Origin: Hofstenia miamia
Taxonomy: Eukaryota > Xenacoelomorpha > Acoela > Hofsteniidae
NCBI GenBank assembly: GCA_900660155.1
Contig: CABFPE010000200.1
Location: forward strand, 387,295-451,294
Reading direction: 5' to 3'
Length of the DNA stretch: 64,000 nt
The notes beneath the pieces are model-generated. The model searched no databases. It saw nothing but the letters and a program-made list of their open reading frames with translations, and was not told the DNA's origin. Made by a program: the position numbers and the translations under genes. The stretch's first letter is position 1. Each line of letters opens with the position of its first letter. This document shows, one piece after another, positions 1 to 9,793 of the stretch.

Positions 1-848
1 ATGACACTTGTTACAATGTGTTGCCTGATTGCGAAATTATGGTTAAATAAGGTTTGTTAAATGAATGGATAATATGTTGGGAAGGACAAAATTAGTGTGC
101 CATTGCAGAATCGACATGTTACATCGTGGGTATCTGTAACTCAAAAACCAAAACATCAAAGTTTGTGGTGCTGCTGATGCATGATGGCGGCGTATACTCG
201 AGGATTTATATTTTTTTACCTAAAAAATGCAAACTTTGACTTTATTAAATTGATATTATTTACCTAGATAACCCATTTTGCATATTCTTTTTACCTAAAA
301 ATTTGAAATTGTTTGAGTTTAATTTTTTAAGGTAATTATTTCAACACTTCAAATCTAAAATATAAGACAAAAATAAAATTGTGACTTTATTGACTTATGT
401 TAAAAAAATAGAATTTTCGAGTGTTGCATAGAGCAATATTTAATATCAGGAGGAAAGAAACCTGTACAACCCTACAGAAATGGTACCATACACGTCACCA
501 GTTTATTAAAACTGCAATGAATCTTTCGAACTTGAGCATAAATAAAAGGATTTAAATTTCATAGTCATGACTATTGTTACAAGAAATAAATGAACCTTAA
601 CGCGAATGGAATAGACACATTTGAAAATTTGATTTTAAGAAAAAATATTTATAAATAGGTCGTTTCTGTGAAAGCATTTGTGACTAGATTTTGTGCACTT
701 ATCACTAATTAGGCACATAATTGTTACTGTATGATTAATAGACATCTCTCCTTAAGAAATTTACTGAGTTTTCCAAAGTGCTATATCGTAGACATTGTAC
801 AAAAGTATTTCAAGTTTTCATACTGCAAATTTTCACCTAGGCTTTCAT
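1..848. other. Intergenic, nothing recognised
   Basis: AT-rich sequence with no long open frame, no RNA gene and no clear repeat. Short open frames at 731-973 (+) and 781-1062 (-) overlap each other and the MITE that starts at 849, and show no protein-family signal. Confidence 0.5.
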
Positions 849-1408
849 TAGTGTTGTGCGGCCAAGACGATTTTCTTGGCCGTATTGGGCCGTGCAAAAT
901 ATATTTTGACCTTGCCCGTTCGTTGGCCGTAGGCGTTAGCCGTGATATTCTTTTTTTTACTACTACTAAGTGAAATACTGCAAATTTCAATAGAACAATT
1001 AAAACAAGCTCATAGTTCGAACAATTAAAAAAATTGTTAAAGCGACTAAGTTTTAAAAACAAAAATACAAATAATAATTATGGAAATAAATTGTTCATCC
1101 TAATGAATCCTAGCCGGGATTTTGGCCGTAAAACAAAATATTTGACCGCAGCCAGGCGTTAGCCGTGATATTTTTGCTTTTTACTACTACTAAGTGAAAT
1201 ACTGCAAATTTCAATAGAACAATTAAAACAAGCTCATAGTTCGAACAATTAAAAAAATTGTTAAAGCGACTAAGTTTTAAAAACAAAAATAAAAATAAAA
1301 ATCATGGAAATAAATTGTTCATCCTAATGTTCAAAAATGTATCTTAGCCGAAATTTCAGCCCCGGTTCTTTGACCGTAGCCCGCCATTGGCCATGGCCGC
1401 AAACACTA
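849..1408. mobile_element. hAT-like MITE with 8-bp target duplication
   Basis: The ends are imperfect inverted repeats: TAGTGTTGTGCGGCCA at the left and, read on the other strand from the right, TAGTGTTTGCGGCCA. The flanks GCTTTCAT (841-848) and GCTTGCAT (1409-1416) match at 7 of 8 bases, the target-site length of hAT transposons. Subterminal copies of a GGCCGT-type motif recur through the element. No transposase frame is present, so it is non-autonomous. The single TSD mismatch suggests moderate age. It lies about 300 bp upstream of the first EGF gene. Confidence 0.72.
931..1340. repeat. 223-bp internal tandem duplication in the MITE
   Basis: A block starting AGGCGTTAGCCGTGATATT at 931 recurs at 1154, a 223-bp step, and is nearly identical through the run containing ACTACTACTAAGTG up to the TTGTTCATCCTAATG motif. 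A third, degraded start (TTTGACCGTAGCCCGCC) follows near 1370. The MITE therefore grew by internal duplication. Confidence 0.75.
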
Positions 1409-1457
1409 GCTTGCATACAATAGACATACTCTTAAGTAATTGCCGATAAATTTTTAT

Positions 1458-1535
1458 AGGCAAGATACCGCGGTATCGGTATTTGTTTGGTATTGGCAAA
1501 ATACCGTAGTATCGGTTTCGGTATAGGCATGAAGT
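1458..1535. repeat. Palindromic ATACCG/CGGTAT patch
   Basis: Repeated and inverted ATACCG and CGGTAT motifs (ATACCGCGGTAT is a perfect palindrome) occur within about 75 bp. It resembles the end of a MITE, but I could not find the partner end or a target duplication. Confidence 0.35.
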
Positions 1536-1707
1536 CTTGACCTATGTAGTTACATCAGTTATTTCTGTCTAGTTAAATTAACTATTTCCTATATTATGCA
1601 GTTCTTACTTTATGAGAAAATGGATTCCGAACTTTCTTAAGGACAACAGGTGCTATTGCATTTTTATAAATTAATAATATGTATACTATTGTCTCACTTT
1701 CAGTTGG

Positions 1708-3015
1708 ATGGCGCTGAATGCCATGTACAGATCTATATTTCTTCTCAAAACAGTGTTTTTCCTATTTTCTAAAACAATATTTGCTTCTCAGAATTCTTAC
1801 AATTGCTTTGGACCAAGAGGATTAACAATTACAAATTCGATATGCAAAGACAATAGTGAATGTGGAAATGGTGGCGTTTGCTTAGGATCTCAATGTTCTT
1901 GCTTTGAGCAGCTCGGTTATAACATTAATCCTGTAACGAATCTGTGCACCAATGATGTTAATGAGTGTGAATGCGGCACTGCTAATTGTAATGAAGCAGC
2001 AATTTGCTATAACAGAGCTCCCATCAACAAAACCGAGAGAGGTTATACATGTGTGTGCAAACCAGGCTATGAACTTCAGAATGACACTGAAAACTGCTTT
2101 TCAATAAATGAATGTCTTGATGATCCATGTGGTGATGCAGAGCTACATTCATGCATTGAATTGGAAGGTGACTCTTTCTTTGCGTGCAATTGCTCAGAAG
2201 GTTATTTTTGGCCAGGATTAAATGCTGGTGACACAGAATGTATGAATATCAATGAGTGTGAGAACGGAACATTATGTCCAACTAACTCTGAGTGTAAAGA
2301 CGGAATAAACAGTTTCACCTGTGAATGTCACCAAGGATTTTCAGGTAACCAGTGTACTGATATCGATGAATGCTTAACGCTTCCTGACCCATGCTCTAGT
2401 CACACGTGCATTAACAAAAATGGCACTTACGACTGCGTTTGTCACCAAGGATTTCGAGAATTAAACAAAACTTGTGTCAACATTGATGAATGTCAAGAGG
2501 AAATATATAATTGTTGGAATTTCTCAAGATGCAAAGATGTCGAGGGATCATATGACTGTGTCTGCATCGATGACTTTTCAATGAGTGTCTACAATAGCAG
2601 CAGTGGGTGTCTTTGCAAATCAGGATATGTTCTAGTTAATGACACGTGTGTGAACATTAATGAGTGTGATGAGGGTACTCATGCATGTCCATTGTCGTTT
2701 TCATGCATAGACACTGAGGGCTCTTATGAGTGTAACTGCGATACCAATCGAACATTCACTAATTGCAGTGATATTGATGTATATTTCAAACTCTGTGATA
2801 CTATCATAACCAATATTTCGTGCACTTGTGATATCGATTTGATAAAATCCAATAATTGTTGCAAGGCTTCAAACAATGATTTTTATTTTAAAATTCTCTC
2901 AATTGAAGTCATTATCATTGTTGGCATAACTACTGTTTTTGTTCTCTTCGCTGTTATGGTTGTTGAATTATGCAACTACCTCCATCAGAAGTCAACCAAG
3001 AAATATGCTATTTGA
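1708..3015 (+). CDS. Type I membrane protein with EGF / cbEGF repeats, paralog A
   Basis: A 435-residue protein in one uninterrupted exon. Residues 1-26 are a signal peptide; the second Met (residue 6) gives an equally good start. Residues 33-80 form a Cys-rich EGF-like N-module. A chain of EGF modules follows with the calcium-binding signature (D/N)-(I/V)-(N/D)-E-C at about 83, 132, 180, 218, 258 and 317, and a degenerate last one from about 355. A hydrophobic span at about 399-421 and a short basic tail (QKSTKKYAI) predict single-pass anchoring with the repeats outside. Several NxS/T sites are present. A good 3' splice signal (pyrimidines, then CAG at about 1702) just before the ATG suggests a 5' UTR intron. 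The family role is adhesion or recognition; the specific ligand cannot be told. Modules at 2134-2243 and 2275-2378 are nearly identical in DNA to the paralog at 6089. Confidence 0.88.
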   Translation: MALNAMYRSIFLLKTVFFLFSKTIFASQNSYNCFGPRGLTITNSICKDNSECGNGGVCLGSQCSCFEQLGYNINPVTNLCTNDVNECECGTANCNEAAICYNRAPINKTERGYTCVCKPGYELQNDTENCFSINECLDDPCGDAELHSCIELEGDSFFACNCSEGYFWPGLNAGDTECMNINECENGTLCPTNSECKDGINSFTCECHQGFSGNQCTDIDECLTLPDPCSSHTCINKNGTYDCVCHQGFRELNKTCVNIDECQEEIYNCWNFSRCKDVEGSYDCVCIDDFSMSVYNSSSGCLCKSGYVLVNDTCVNINECDEGTHACPLSFSCIDTEGSYECNCDTNRTFTNCSDIDVYFKLCDTIITNISCTCDIDLIKSNNCCKASNNDFYFKILSIEVIIIVGITTVFVLFAVMVVELCNYLHQKSTKKYAI

Positions 3016-3968
3016 TGATGTGTTTACATTACATTCAGATTTAAGACTATTTTCAAGGTTTTAGCATAAAAAGTTATGTTATGTAGTTTAATTGATAGAT
3101 TTATGAAGATAGCATGAAAAAATGATTAGTTTTTCATGAGAACATTGTAATATATTTTAGGGGTAAAAGCCGAAAAAAATATTTCATAAATTTGTGAAAA
3201 AGTTGATATGACCTATTTAATAGTCGCAGAAAATAGTGATAAGCAATGCCCATTTTAAAAATCAAATTGAATATTTTTCTCATGGGCGGCAAAATATAAA
3301 TTTAGCATTTGCATTAACAGTCAAATGACAATTAAGGAAATTCAACTAACTACTAATACAGGAAAAACTTTTTTGAAATTTCAAATTTTTAGTACATTTC
3401 TTAAAACTGTATATTAAATAATTAATTTTTTATGAGCTTATCTGAATTCATTATATTTGTTAATTCACAATAAGTTTAAGAGTTGACTCTGGGGTCCAAT
3501 GGGCCTCAATGATCATCGGAGGGTTAATATATTCATTTTCTAAATCACAGTAGTTAATAAGTCTATCACTTTCTACATTTTCTTGCAATAAAAATGAATA
3601 ACTGAATTCTGTTATCTTGTAAATATAGTTTTTGAATTTCAGGCATTACAAGACTGACATAAATTATTTATATTTCGAACTACAGGTTTGTCTTATTCTT
3701 TTAAACGAAAGATTAACATTAATGTAGGCTAATTTGATTTTGAAGGCAGTCTATTAATATTCTAAATATTTACGTAATACTTGGAAAGTCGACATCTGCA
3801 TTTAAATTTTGTATTTCTAAACCTTGTATATTTTTACTTCTAGTTTTGAGAATAACATTAACGTCTTATTTTAATTCAATACTGTAGACGAATCAACAAA
3901 GTGCAGTATAACACATGTTTTAAATCACAATTATTGCCTAGTTAATCTCAATTTACTATCCTATGTTT
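3016..3968 (+). other. 3' flank of EGF gene A, candidate poly(A) signal
   Basis: No gene or clear repeat. An AATAAA hexamer lies at 3587-3592, about 570 bp past the stop codon, and is the best candidate poly(A) signal for the gene at 1708-3015. This is unproven, because AATAAA is frequent by chance in such AT-rich DNA. Confidence 0.35.
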
Positions 3969-4225
3969 CAGGAACGTATGCAGGATTTTCTGACAGGAGG
4001 GGAGAAATCTCAGTTGTGATCACCTGAGTGAACCAAAGTTGTGTGAAATCCCACAAAAGTTTTCAAAAGTTTTAAAAATAGACACTGAAAATGCATTTCA
4101 TTATTTTAGTTTTTAAAATATTTTAGTTTTCCTGAAAATCGTTTGATTTAAACAATCAAAATTAATCTTGAAAACAGGCACGGGTGGGAGCATTGCACAT
4201 TGTCTTCTTCTTGCGTATGTAAATT
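3969..4225. mobile_element. Diverged hAT-like MITE
   Basis: The left end CAGGAACGTATGCAGGATTT closely matches the left end of the element at 27803 (CAGGGACGTACGTAGGATTT) and continues similarly through TTCTGACAGG. The right end has a GCGTATG motif where the other element has GCGTACG. Flanks CTATGTTT (3961-3968) and CTATGCTA (4226-4233) share five of eight bases, a plausible decayed target duplication. It is an older copy of the same family, or of a sister one. Confidence 0.55.
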
Positions 4226-4522
4226 CTATGCTAAATTAAGTGTTCATTATATCTTTGCATTCTTTTTGATTTGACATACATAATATTGTTTTCAAACACT
4301 TTTAGGTTATCAATTATCATTTTAATATGCCATTAAGATCAATAAAAAACTAAATTCGCTTAGTGGAAGTCAGAATAAAATACAATGCGTCACATATTTC
4401 CTTTTCTTATTAAAACAAATGCATCCTGATTGCTGTTGCTTTCAACGAATGATCTTTTAATAAGGTCAAAATTATCAAGAACTGCTTGAGAATAATAATG
4501 GGTGATGACCAACTAGAAAATC

Positions 4523-5603
4523 TTATGGTTTTACATTGTGAAAAATATTTGAAAGAAAATTTGGAAATTAATATTGCCAGAATACGAGGGCTACAATTGA
4601 AGATGCAGAATTGGCTTATTATATATTTGTATTTCAATTTATTTTGATTTGTTTGTATTATTGGCAAGCATTCAAAAATCAACTAGAAGTAAGTAGACTT
4701 TTTAGAAGAACCTTTTTTGCCATTGAATTGGGGCAGGGAAACAAAAACTTCAAATTTTAAAAGATTAATTTTATTAGAATTGCGTGTGATAGTATTTTGT
4801 GGTAAAGCTGAAATTGTTTTGTAAGCAATATACAATACAATCTTTGGATTTTTCGACATTTTGATAACATCATAATTAAAGATTTAGGTACGTTTATAAT
4901 TAAGACAGGAAAAAAGCAATGCAAAAATTTTCTATGAAAAAATGAAAAACTTTGTTATGGTTTTACATTGTGAAAAATATTTGAAAGAAAATTTGGAAAT
5001 TAATATTGCCAGAATACGAGGGCTACAATTGAAGATGCAGAACTTGCTTATCAAATCATGAATGTCAATGTTTGATTGATGCTATTATATATATAACCAA
5101 GCATTCAAAAATCAACTAGAAGTAGAATGAACCATCAGGTATAAGAATTTGAATTTCAAATGTATTGGGGCAGGGAAACAAAAACTTCAAATTTTAAAAG
5201 ATTAATTTTATTAGAATTGCGTGTGATAGTATTTTGTGGTAAAGCTGAAATTGTTTTGTAAGCAATATACAATACAATCTTTGGATTTTTCGACATTTTG
5301 TTAACATCATAATTAAAGATTTAGGTACGTTTATAATTAAGACAGGAAAAAAGCAATGCAAAAATTTTCTATGAAAAAATGAAAAACTTTGTATTCGGAA
5401 ACTGTTAAAAATGTTCTAAAATTGATTGTTTTCTAGGGCAATTAGTGGTAGTGTTTGACTGACAGTATTGTTCATTTTTCACATTTTGCTGATCAAATCA
5501 TGAATGTCAATGTTTGATTGATGCTATTACATATATAACCTACTGCATAAATTCATTTTTTTTAGAATGAACCATCAGGTATAGGAATTTGAATTTCAAA
5601 TGT
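4523..5603. repeat. Cluster of about 432-bp tandem segment duplications
   Basis: TTATGGTTTTACATTG at 4523 recurs at 4955. The block from about 4727 (TTGGGGCAGGGAAACAAAAA) recurs from about 5163, nearly base for base for 230 bp. The pieces ATGAATGTCAATGTTTGATT (near 5057 and 5497) and AGAATGAACCATCAGGTATA (near 5125 and 5565) also occur twice. Together this is two and a partial third copy of a roughly 432-bp unit with indels, lying upstream of EGF gene B. No coding signal seen. Confidence 0.8.
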
Positions 5604-6088
5604 TATGCATTTGCTGTCATTGCTTTTCAAGTAGGCATAGGGCCTTTATATACTCTAGTGTACACATATGTATATCATATATGTAATTTTTGCATGTTTT
5701 TTAATTGTTATAATGAGCTATCAAAATTGTACTATATATGTTGTAGGTTTGGAGAAGTAAACTAAGCCAATTCTAGTTGCAGCTCTAGCAAGGGAAGCAA
5801 TTTTTCTAATGCACCCTCTCAAATATTTTTTTACTGGGTCTCTGTTGCTATGATATCTGAGTATTTCAGTAATTAATTGAAATGTTTAATGAATACAAAT
5901 GGAATCTTTTAGGCAAAATTATTAATTGGATTTGAAGTAAAGAGTACCATGTTGTATTGTTATTGATAACAAAGAGAAAAAAAATAGTCTACTATAAGAT
6001 GGAAAATATTTTCCACTAATAGCAGCCAATCAAGCGAAATGCAGCAAATATTTTGTTCTGTTGTTTTTATTTCTTTCATTTATAATCA
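5604..6088. other. 5' flank of EGF gene B
   Basis: AT-rich sequence before the start codon at 6089. The stretch just before it is pyrimidine-rich, but I see no convincing TATA box or splice acceptor, so the transcript start cannot be placed. Confidence 0.3.
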
Positions 6089-6994
6089 ATGTGCTCTGCT
6101 GTCTACGTCTCCTTTTACTACGTCATCATATTGACTTCCATAAAATTGGTCGCTAACCAAGACAACTGTTTTGGAAACAATCAAATAATAACGACATCCA
6201 CAAGTTGTAGCAGTAATGCAGATTGCGGCTTTGGCATTTGTGAACAAAATCATTGCACTTGTACTGTCCTGCATGGATATAACGTCAATTCAACGACACA
6301 GCTATGCACTGAGAACGTCAATGAATGCGCGTGTGATGAGCACGATTGCAATGAAAATGCAATTTGCAATGATGATGAACCATTGGGAAAACTAGGCGAA
6401 AAATTTCAATACAAATGTGTTTGTAAATCAGGATACACTTTTGAAGAAAACAGCGACACAAACTGTATTTCTATCGATGAATGCTCATCAAACCCATGTG
6501 GAGATGCAGAGCTACATTCATGCATTGAATTGGAAGGTGACTCTTTCTTTGCGTGCAATTGCTCAGAAGGTTATTTTTGGCCAGGATTAAATGCTGGTGA
6601 CACAGAATGTATCAACATTGATGACTGTGAAAATAATACTTGTCCAACTAACTCTGAGTGTAAAGACGGAATAAACAGTTTCACCTGTGAATGTCACCAA
6701 GGATTTTCAGGTATCCAGTGTACTGATATCGATGAATGCTTAACAGATGTATGCGATAACTACGATTCGTGTAACAATACAGTGGGAAGTTATTTTTGTG
6801 GTTGTAAAGATGATTATGAAAAAACTGAAAGTGGTTGCAGTGAGACACGAATGGCTTCGTTATTATCTTTGGCTTCGTTATTATCTTTGGAAGGCATAAT
6901 TATCGTTGCCGTAGTTATTTTCGCGACACTTCTTGTGTTTGCAGGACTCGCTTTTTACAAATTTGTAATAAAAAAACCTAAAATAGAAAAATGA
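6089..6994 (+). CDS. Type I membrane protein with EGF / cbEGF repeats, paralog B
   Basis: A 301-residue single-exon protein. Residues 1-22 are a signal peptide. The N-module at about 27-73 has the same Cys spacing as the paralog at 1708. EGF modules begin at about 77 (NVNEC), 128 (SIDEC), 176 (NIDDC) and 214 (DIDEC), ending near 250. A transmembrane span at about 267-290 and a basic tail (YKFVIKKPKIEK) follow. It lacks the last EGF modules of paralog A, so the ectodomain is shorter. An 18-bp direct duplication at 6852-6887 doubles SLLSLA/SLLSLE next to the membrane. DNA at 6503-6612 and 6641-6744 is almost identical to paralog A, while neighbouring modules have diverged strongly. Function is inferred only from architecture: a cell-surface EGF protein. 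Confidence 0.87.
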   Translation: MCSAVYVSFYYVIILTSIKLVANQDNCFGNNQIITTSTSCSSNADCGFGICEQNHCTCTVLHGYNVNSTTQLCTENVNECACDEHDCNENAICNDDEPLGKLGEKFQYKCVCKSGYTFEENSDTNCISIDECSSNPCGDAELHSCIELEGDSFFACNCSEGYFWPGLNAGDTECINIDDCENNTCPTNSECKDGINSFTCECHQGFSGIQCTDIDECLTDVCDNYDSCNNTVGSYFCGCKDDYEKTESGCSETRMASLLSLASLLSLEGIIIVAVVIFATLLVFAGLAFYKFVIKKPKIEK

Positions 6995-7142
6995 TTTTCA
7001 CTTGGGAAGCACTACCTACCTATCTATCTATGTAATTTAATGTAATGTATCGACGCTTTACTTCCTGTACACAACACAAAGTGTCATGTAAAAAGGAAAG
7101 TTGGAAAATTTCAACAGAAATATTACTATAGGAACCGGGGGA

Positions 7143-9650
7143 GTGTTCAATTATTAATATATTTAAGTGCTGCTGGTAAAAAGTTTTTGCCTCGTCGTAC
7201 ATCTCTTTTCATATCTAGAATAACTTTAGTTCGAGTATTATGCTTAGAGAACTTCATTCTTTTATGCATTGGATGATCATAATCATTTTGAATCTTCCAG
7301 ATTAAATGTTTCGTAGAAAGTACTATTAATGCTATCAATAAGCTCGTATTTATTGATACTTGATAGTTTGGAAAACAGTTCGAGCGGTTTTCGTAAGGAT
7401 TTTCTATTATTTTCCAAAATTCCTGGTACCCACAGAAGCGTATGTATATATTGGCTTAATGTATGTTTTAAAAATCATCCATTGCTTATGGGTTGGTATA
7501 AATTCTCATAAAGAAAGACGTTTATAAAATGATCATTCCAGCTCAAATCCTTATTTATTTTACTAAGGTTTTTCCATGAAGTTCAAGTCCATCGCATTTA
7601 ATTTAGTAAGGGTATCATTCTTGAGTTCTTGATATTAGGATGCCTACACACCAATACCATTGATTTTGCTTCCTTAATTATTAGGTTGTTTGTTTTTGAC
7701 ATTTGTATGACATCATTAACATTTTTCTCAAAACTATGTTCATCCTTTTCACTAGTCGATGTTAGAATATCTCCAGTTATACATGTATCATCCGAGTATT
7801 TAATTAATTCTGATGTTGCAGGGTAAGTTAGTTTCTTTGCACATATTTCATCAGTAAGGTGTGTAAACAGCGCACCTGACATTGGTCCCCCTTGTGGCAC
7901 TTCAACAGATAGAGAAATATATTCAAAGTATTTTAATTTTTCGAATTGAACACACTGATTAAAATTAGAAAGATAGTTACTGATAAAATTTGCCATCCAT
8001 GCTGATTGCAGTTTTATTCTATTTACGATTTTGTTTTGCAATACTGTGTTATAAGCACTACTGTAATCTAAAAAGGCAATCTTTACTATAGCCGTTTGCT
8101 TAGAGTTCAGTGTTGTCGATATTTTGTCCATTAAATACAATAATGCATCTGTTTTTGACCTATCTTTTTTGTAGGCAAATTGGTTTGAATCTGAAGAATT
8201 ATTAAATTTACTAGTATAGAAAGCTGCTAATATAGAGTCCAGACATCTTGCTGCAATGGGTGTTATTGTTATTTGGTCTGAAGTGTTTATTTTATCTGGA
8301 TTTCAATCTTTTTGGGCAATAATACTCATATAGATATTTTTGGTATAAATATCGAAAGGGTTTAGTCAGCTCCTTTGCAAATTTTTAAAAATCCAGGGTG
8401 GTAATACACTTTTTCCCGATGATGTTTTCGGTCTTATCTTTCTAAAACTGTTTTCCACCATTATTTCTGTAAATTTTGGTACATCTTCATCATGGTTGCC
8501 AAACTCGCACAATTGATCGTCGCGAGACTTATCTTTGTTAAATGAAGTGAAGCCCATATTAAGCGCTTGTGCTTCAAAAGAGGTTATTTGTATCTTAGGT
8601 ATTTCTGGTTCTCATTTTAATAAATAATTGATCGACTGTAAGTTTTTCCAATTCTTGTCGTCTTTTAGTTTCGACATATTTGTTAATTTTTCTTTGCAAA
8701 ACGTTCAGTTCATGCTTCTTTTGACATTTTAGTAACTATCTATCTATCTATCATCTCGTGAGCTACGTTTTTGGTAACTATCTATCATCTCGTGAGCTAC
8801 GTTTTTGGTAACTATCTATCATCTCGTGAGCTACGTTTTTGGTAACTATCTATCATCTCGTGAGCTACGTTTTTGGTAACTATCTATCATCTCGTGAGCT
8901 ACGTTTTTGGTAACTATCTATCATCTCGTGAGCTACGTTTTTGGTAACTATCTATCATCTCGTGAGCTACGTTTTTGGTAACTATCTATCATCTCGTGAG
9001 CTACGTTTTTGGTAACTATCTATCATCTCGTGAGCTACGTTTTTGGTAACTATCTATCATCTCGTGAGCTACGTTTTTGGTAACTATCTATCATCTCGTG
9101 AGCTACGTTTTTGGTAACTATCTATCATCTCGTGAGCTACGTTTTTGGTTCTCTCTTGATCATGAAATTCTCTAAGCCTTTTTTATTTGTTTTGAGTTTA
9201 ACTCAAAATCAATCTATCTACATCCAGCTTTAGGACTTTTGCCAATTTAGGAAAATTTGTATTAATTTCATAACATATAAGTTTAAAGAGTTTGATTCTT
9301 TGATTGAATGTCATTACAAAGTTTCCGACTTTTATCAATGTTAGCATGAGGACTCTTTTTCATGTAACTGAATTGTTTCATGCCTTATTTCATCAAATGT
9401 ATGATTTACAAATCCTGCCAAGAATTCAATTTTCGGTATAAGTTCCTTTTTAATCATTAGATTCTACAAAGTCTGTATTTTATTGTTGTGAGGGTATTTA
9501 AAATGACTATCTGGTTTTTCTTTGTCCTCAAAACATTGTGAATGAATTTCCTCAATGTTGTATTTAGACTTGCAAGTAAGGGCTGATCGCCCTGAGTAGC
9601 CTTCTCAATTATTGATTTAACTGAGTTGCAACGAGGTTGGTACATAAGTA
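7143..9650 (-). mobile_element. CR1/Rex-like LINE relic (reverse transcriptase)
   Basis: The minus-strand frame at 7598-8140 has RT motifs: FLDYSSAYNTV (motif A), VPQGGPMSG (B) and IKYSDDTCITG (the catalytic YxDD box as YSDD). Upstream pieces read QFAYKKDRSKTDALLYL near 8165 and KIRPKTSSGKSVLPPWIFK at 8366-8557, the start of the RT domain. Downstream, 7147-7338 ends in NFLPAALKYINN, typical of the C-terminus of CR1/Rex ORF2. Stops and frameshifts separate the pieces, so it is dead. Sequence from 9160 to 9650 looks like the endonuclease-RT linker, badly decayed. A 34-bp minisatellite interrupts it at 8727-9149. Its 3' end lies only about 150 bp from EGF gene B. Confidence 0.82.
8727..9149. repeat. 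34-bp minisatellite, 12 copies
   Basis: The unit, of the form AACTATCTATCATCTCGTG followed by AGCTACGTTTTTGGT, repeats every 34 bp with essentially no variation; the marker CGTGAGCTACG occurs 12 times from 8757 to 9131. The first copy has an expanded TCTA run. It sits inside the LINE relic. Confidence 0.95.
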
Positions 9651-9711
9651 AATGAAAACAAGAAGTAATATAATCGACGTACGTTTCAGCAAAGCCTTTT
9701 GAAGAAGCCTT

Positions 9712-9744
9712 TTTTATCTATATATCTATCTATCTATCTATTGT

Positions 9745-9777
<33 letters not shown>

Positions 9778-9793
9778 ATATATATATATATAG
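9712..9793. repeat. (TCTA)n / (TA)n microsatellite
   Basis: Interrupted TCTA repeats pass into a TA run. Other TA-type runs in the window are near 11254-11290, 12559-12578, 15262-15312, 54470-54486 and 56056-56100. Confidence 0.95.

Noticed and set aside
8727-9149. CRISPR-like appearance of regular 34-bp repeats
   Set aside because: No variable spacers; the whole unit is repeated head to tail. It is a minisatellite.
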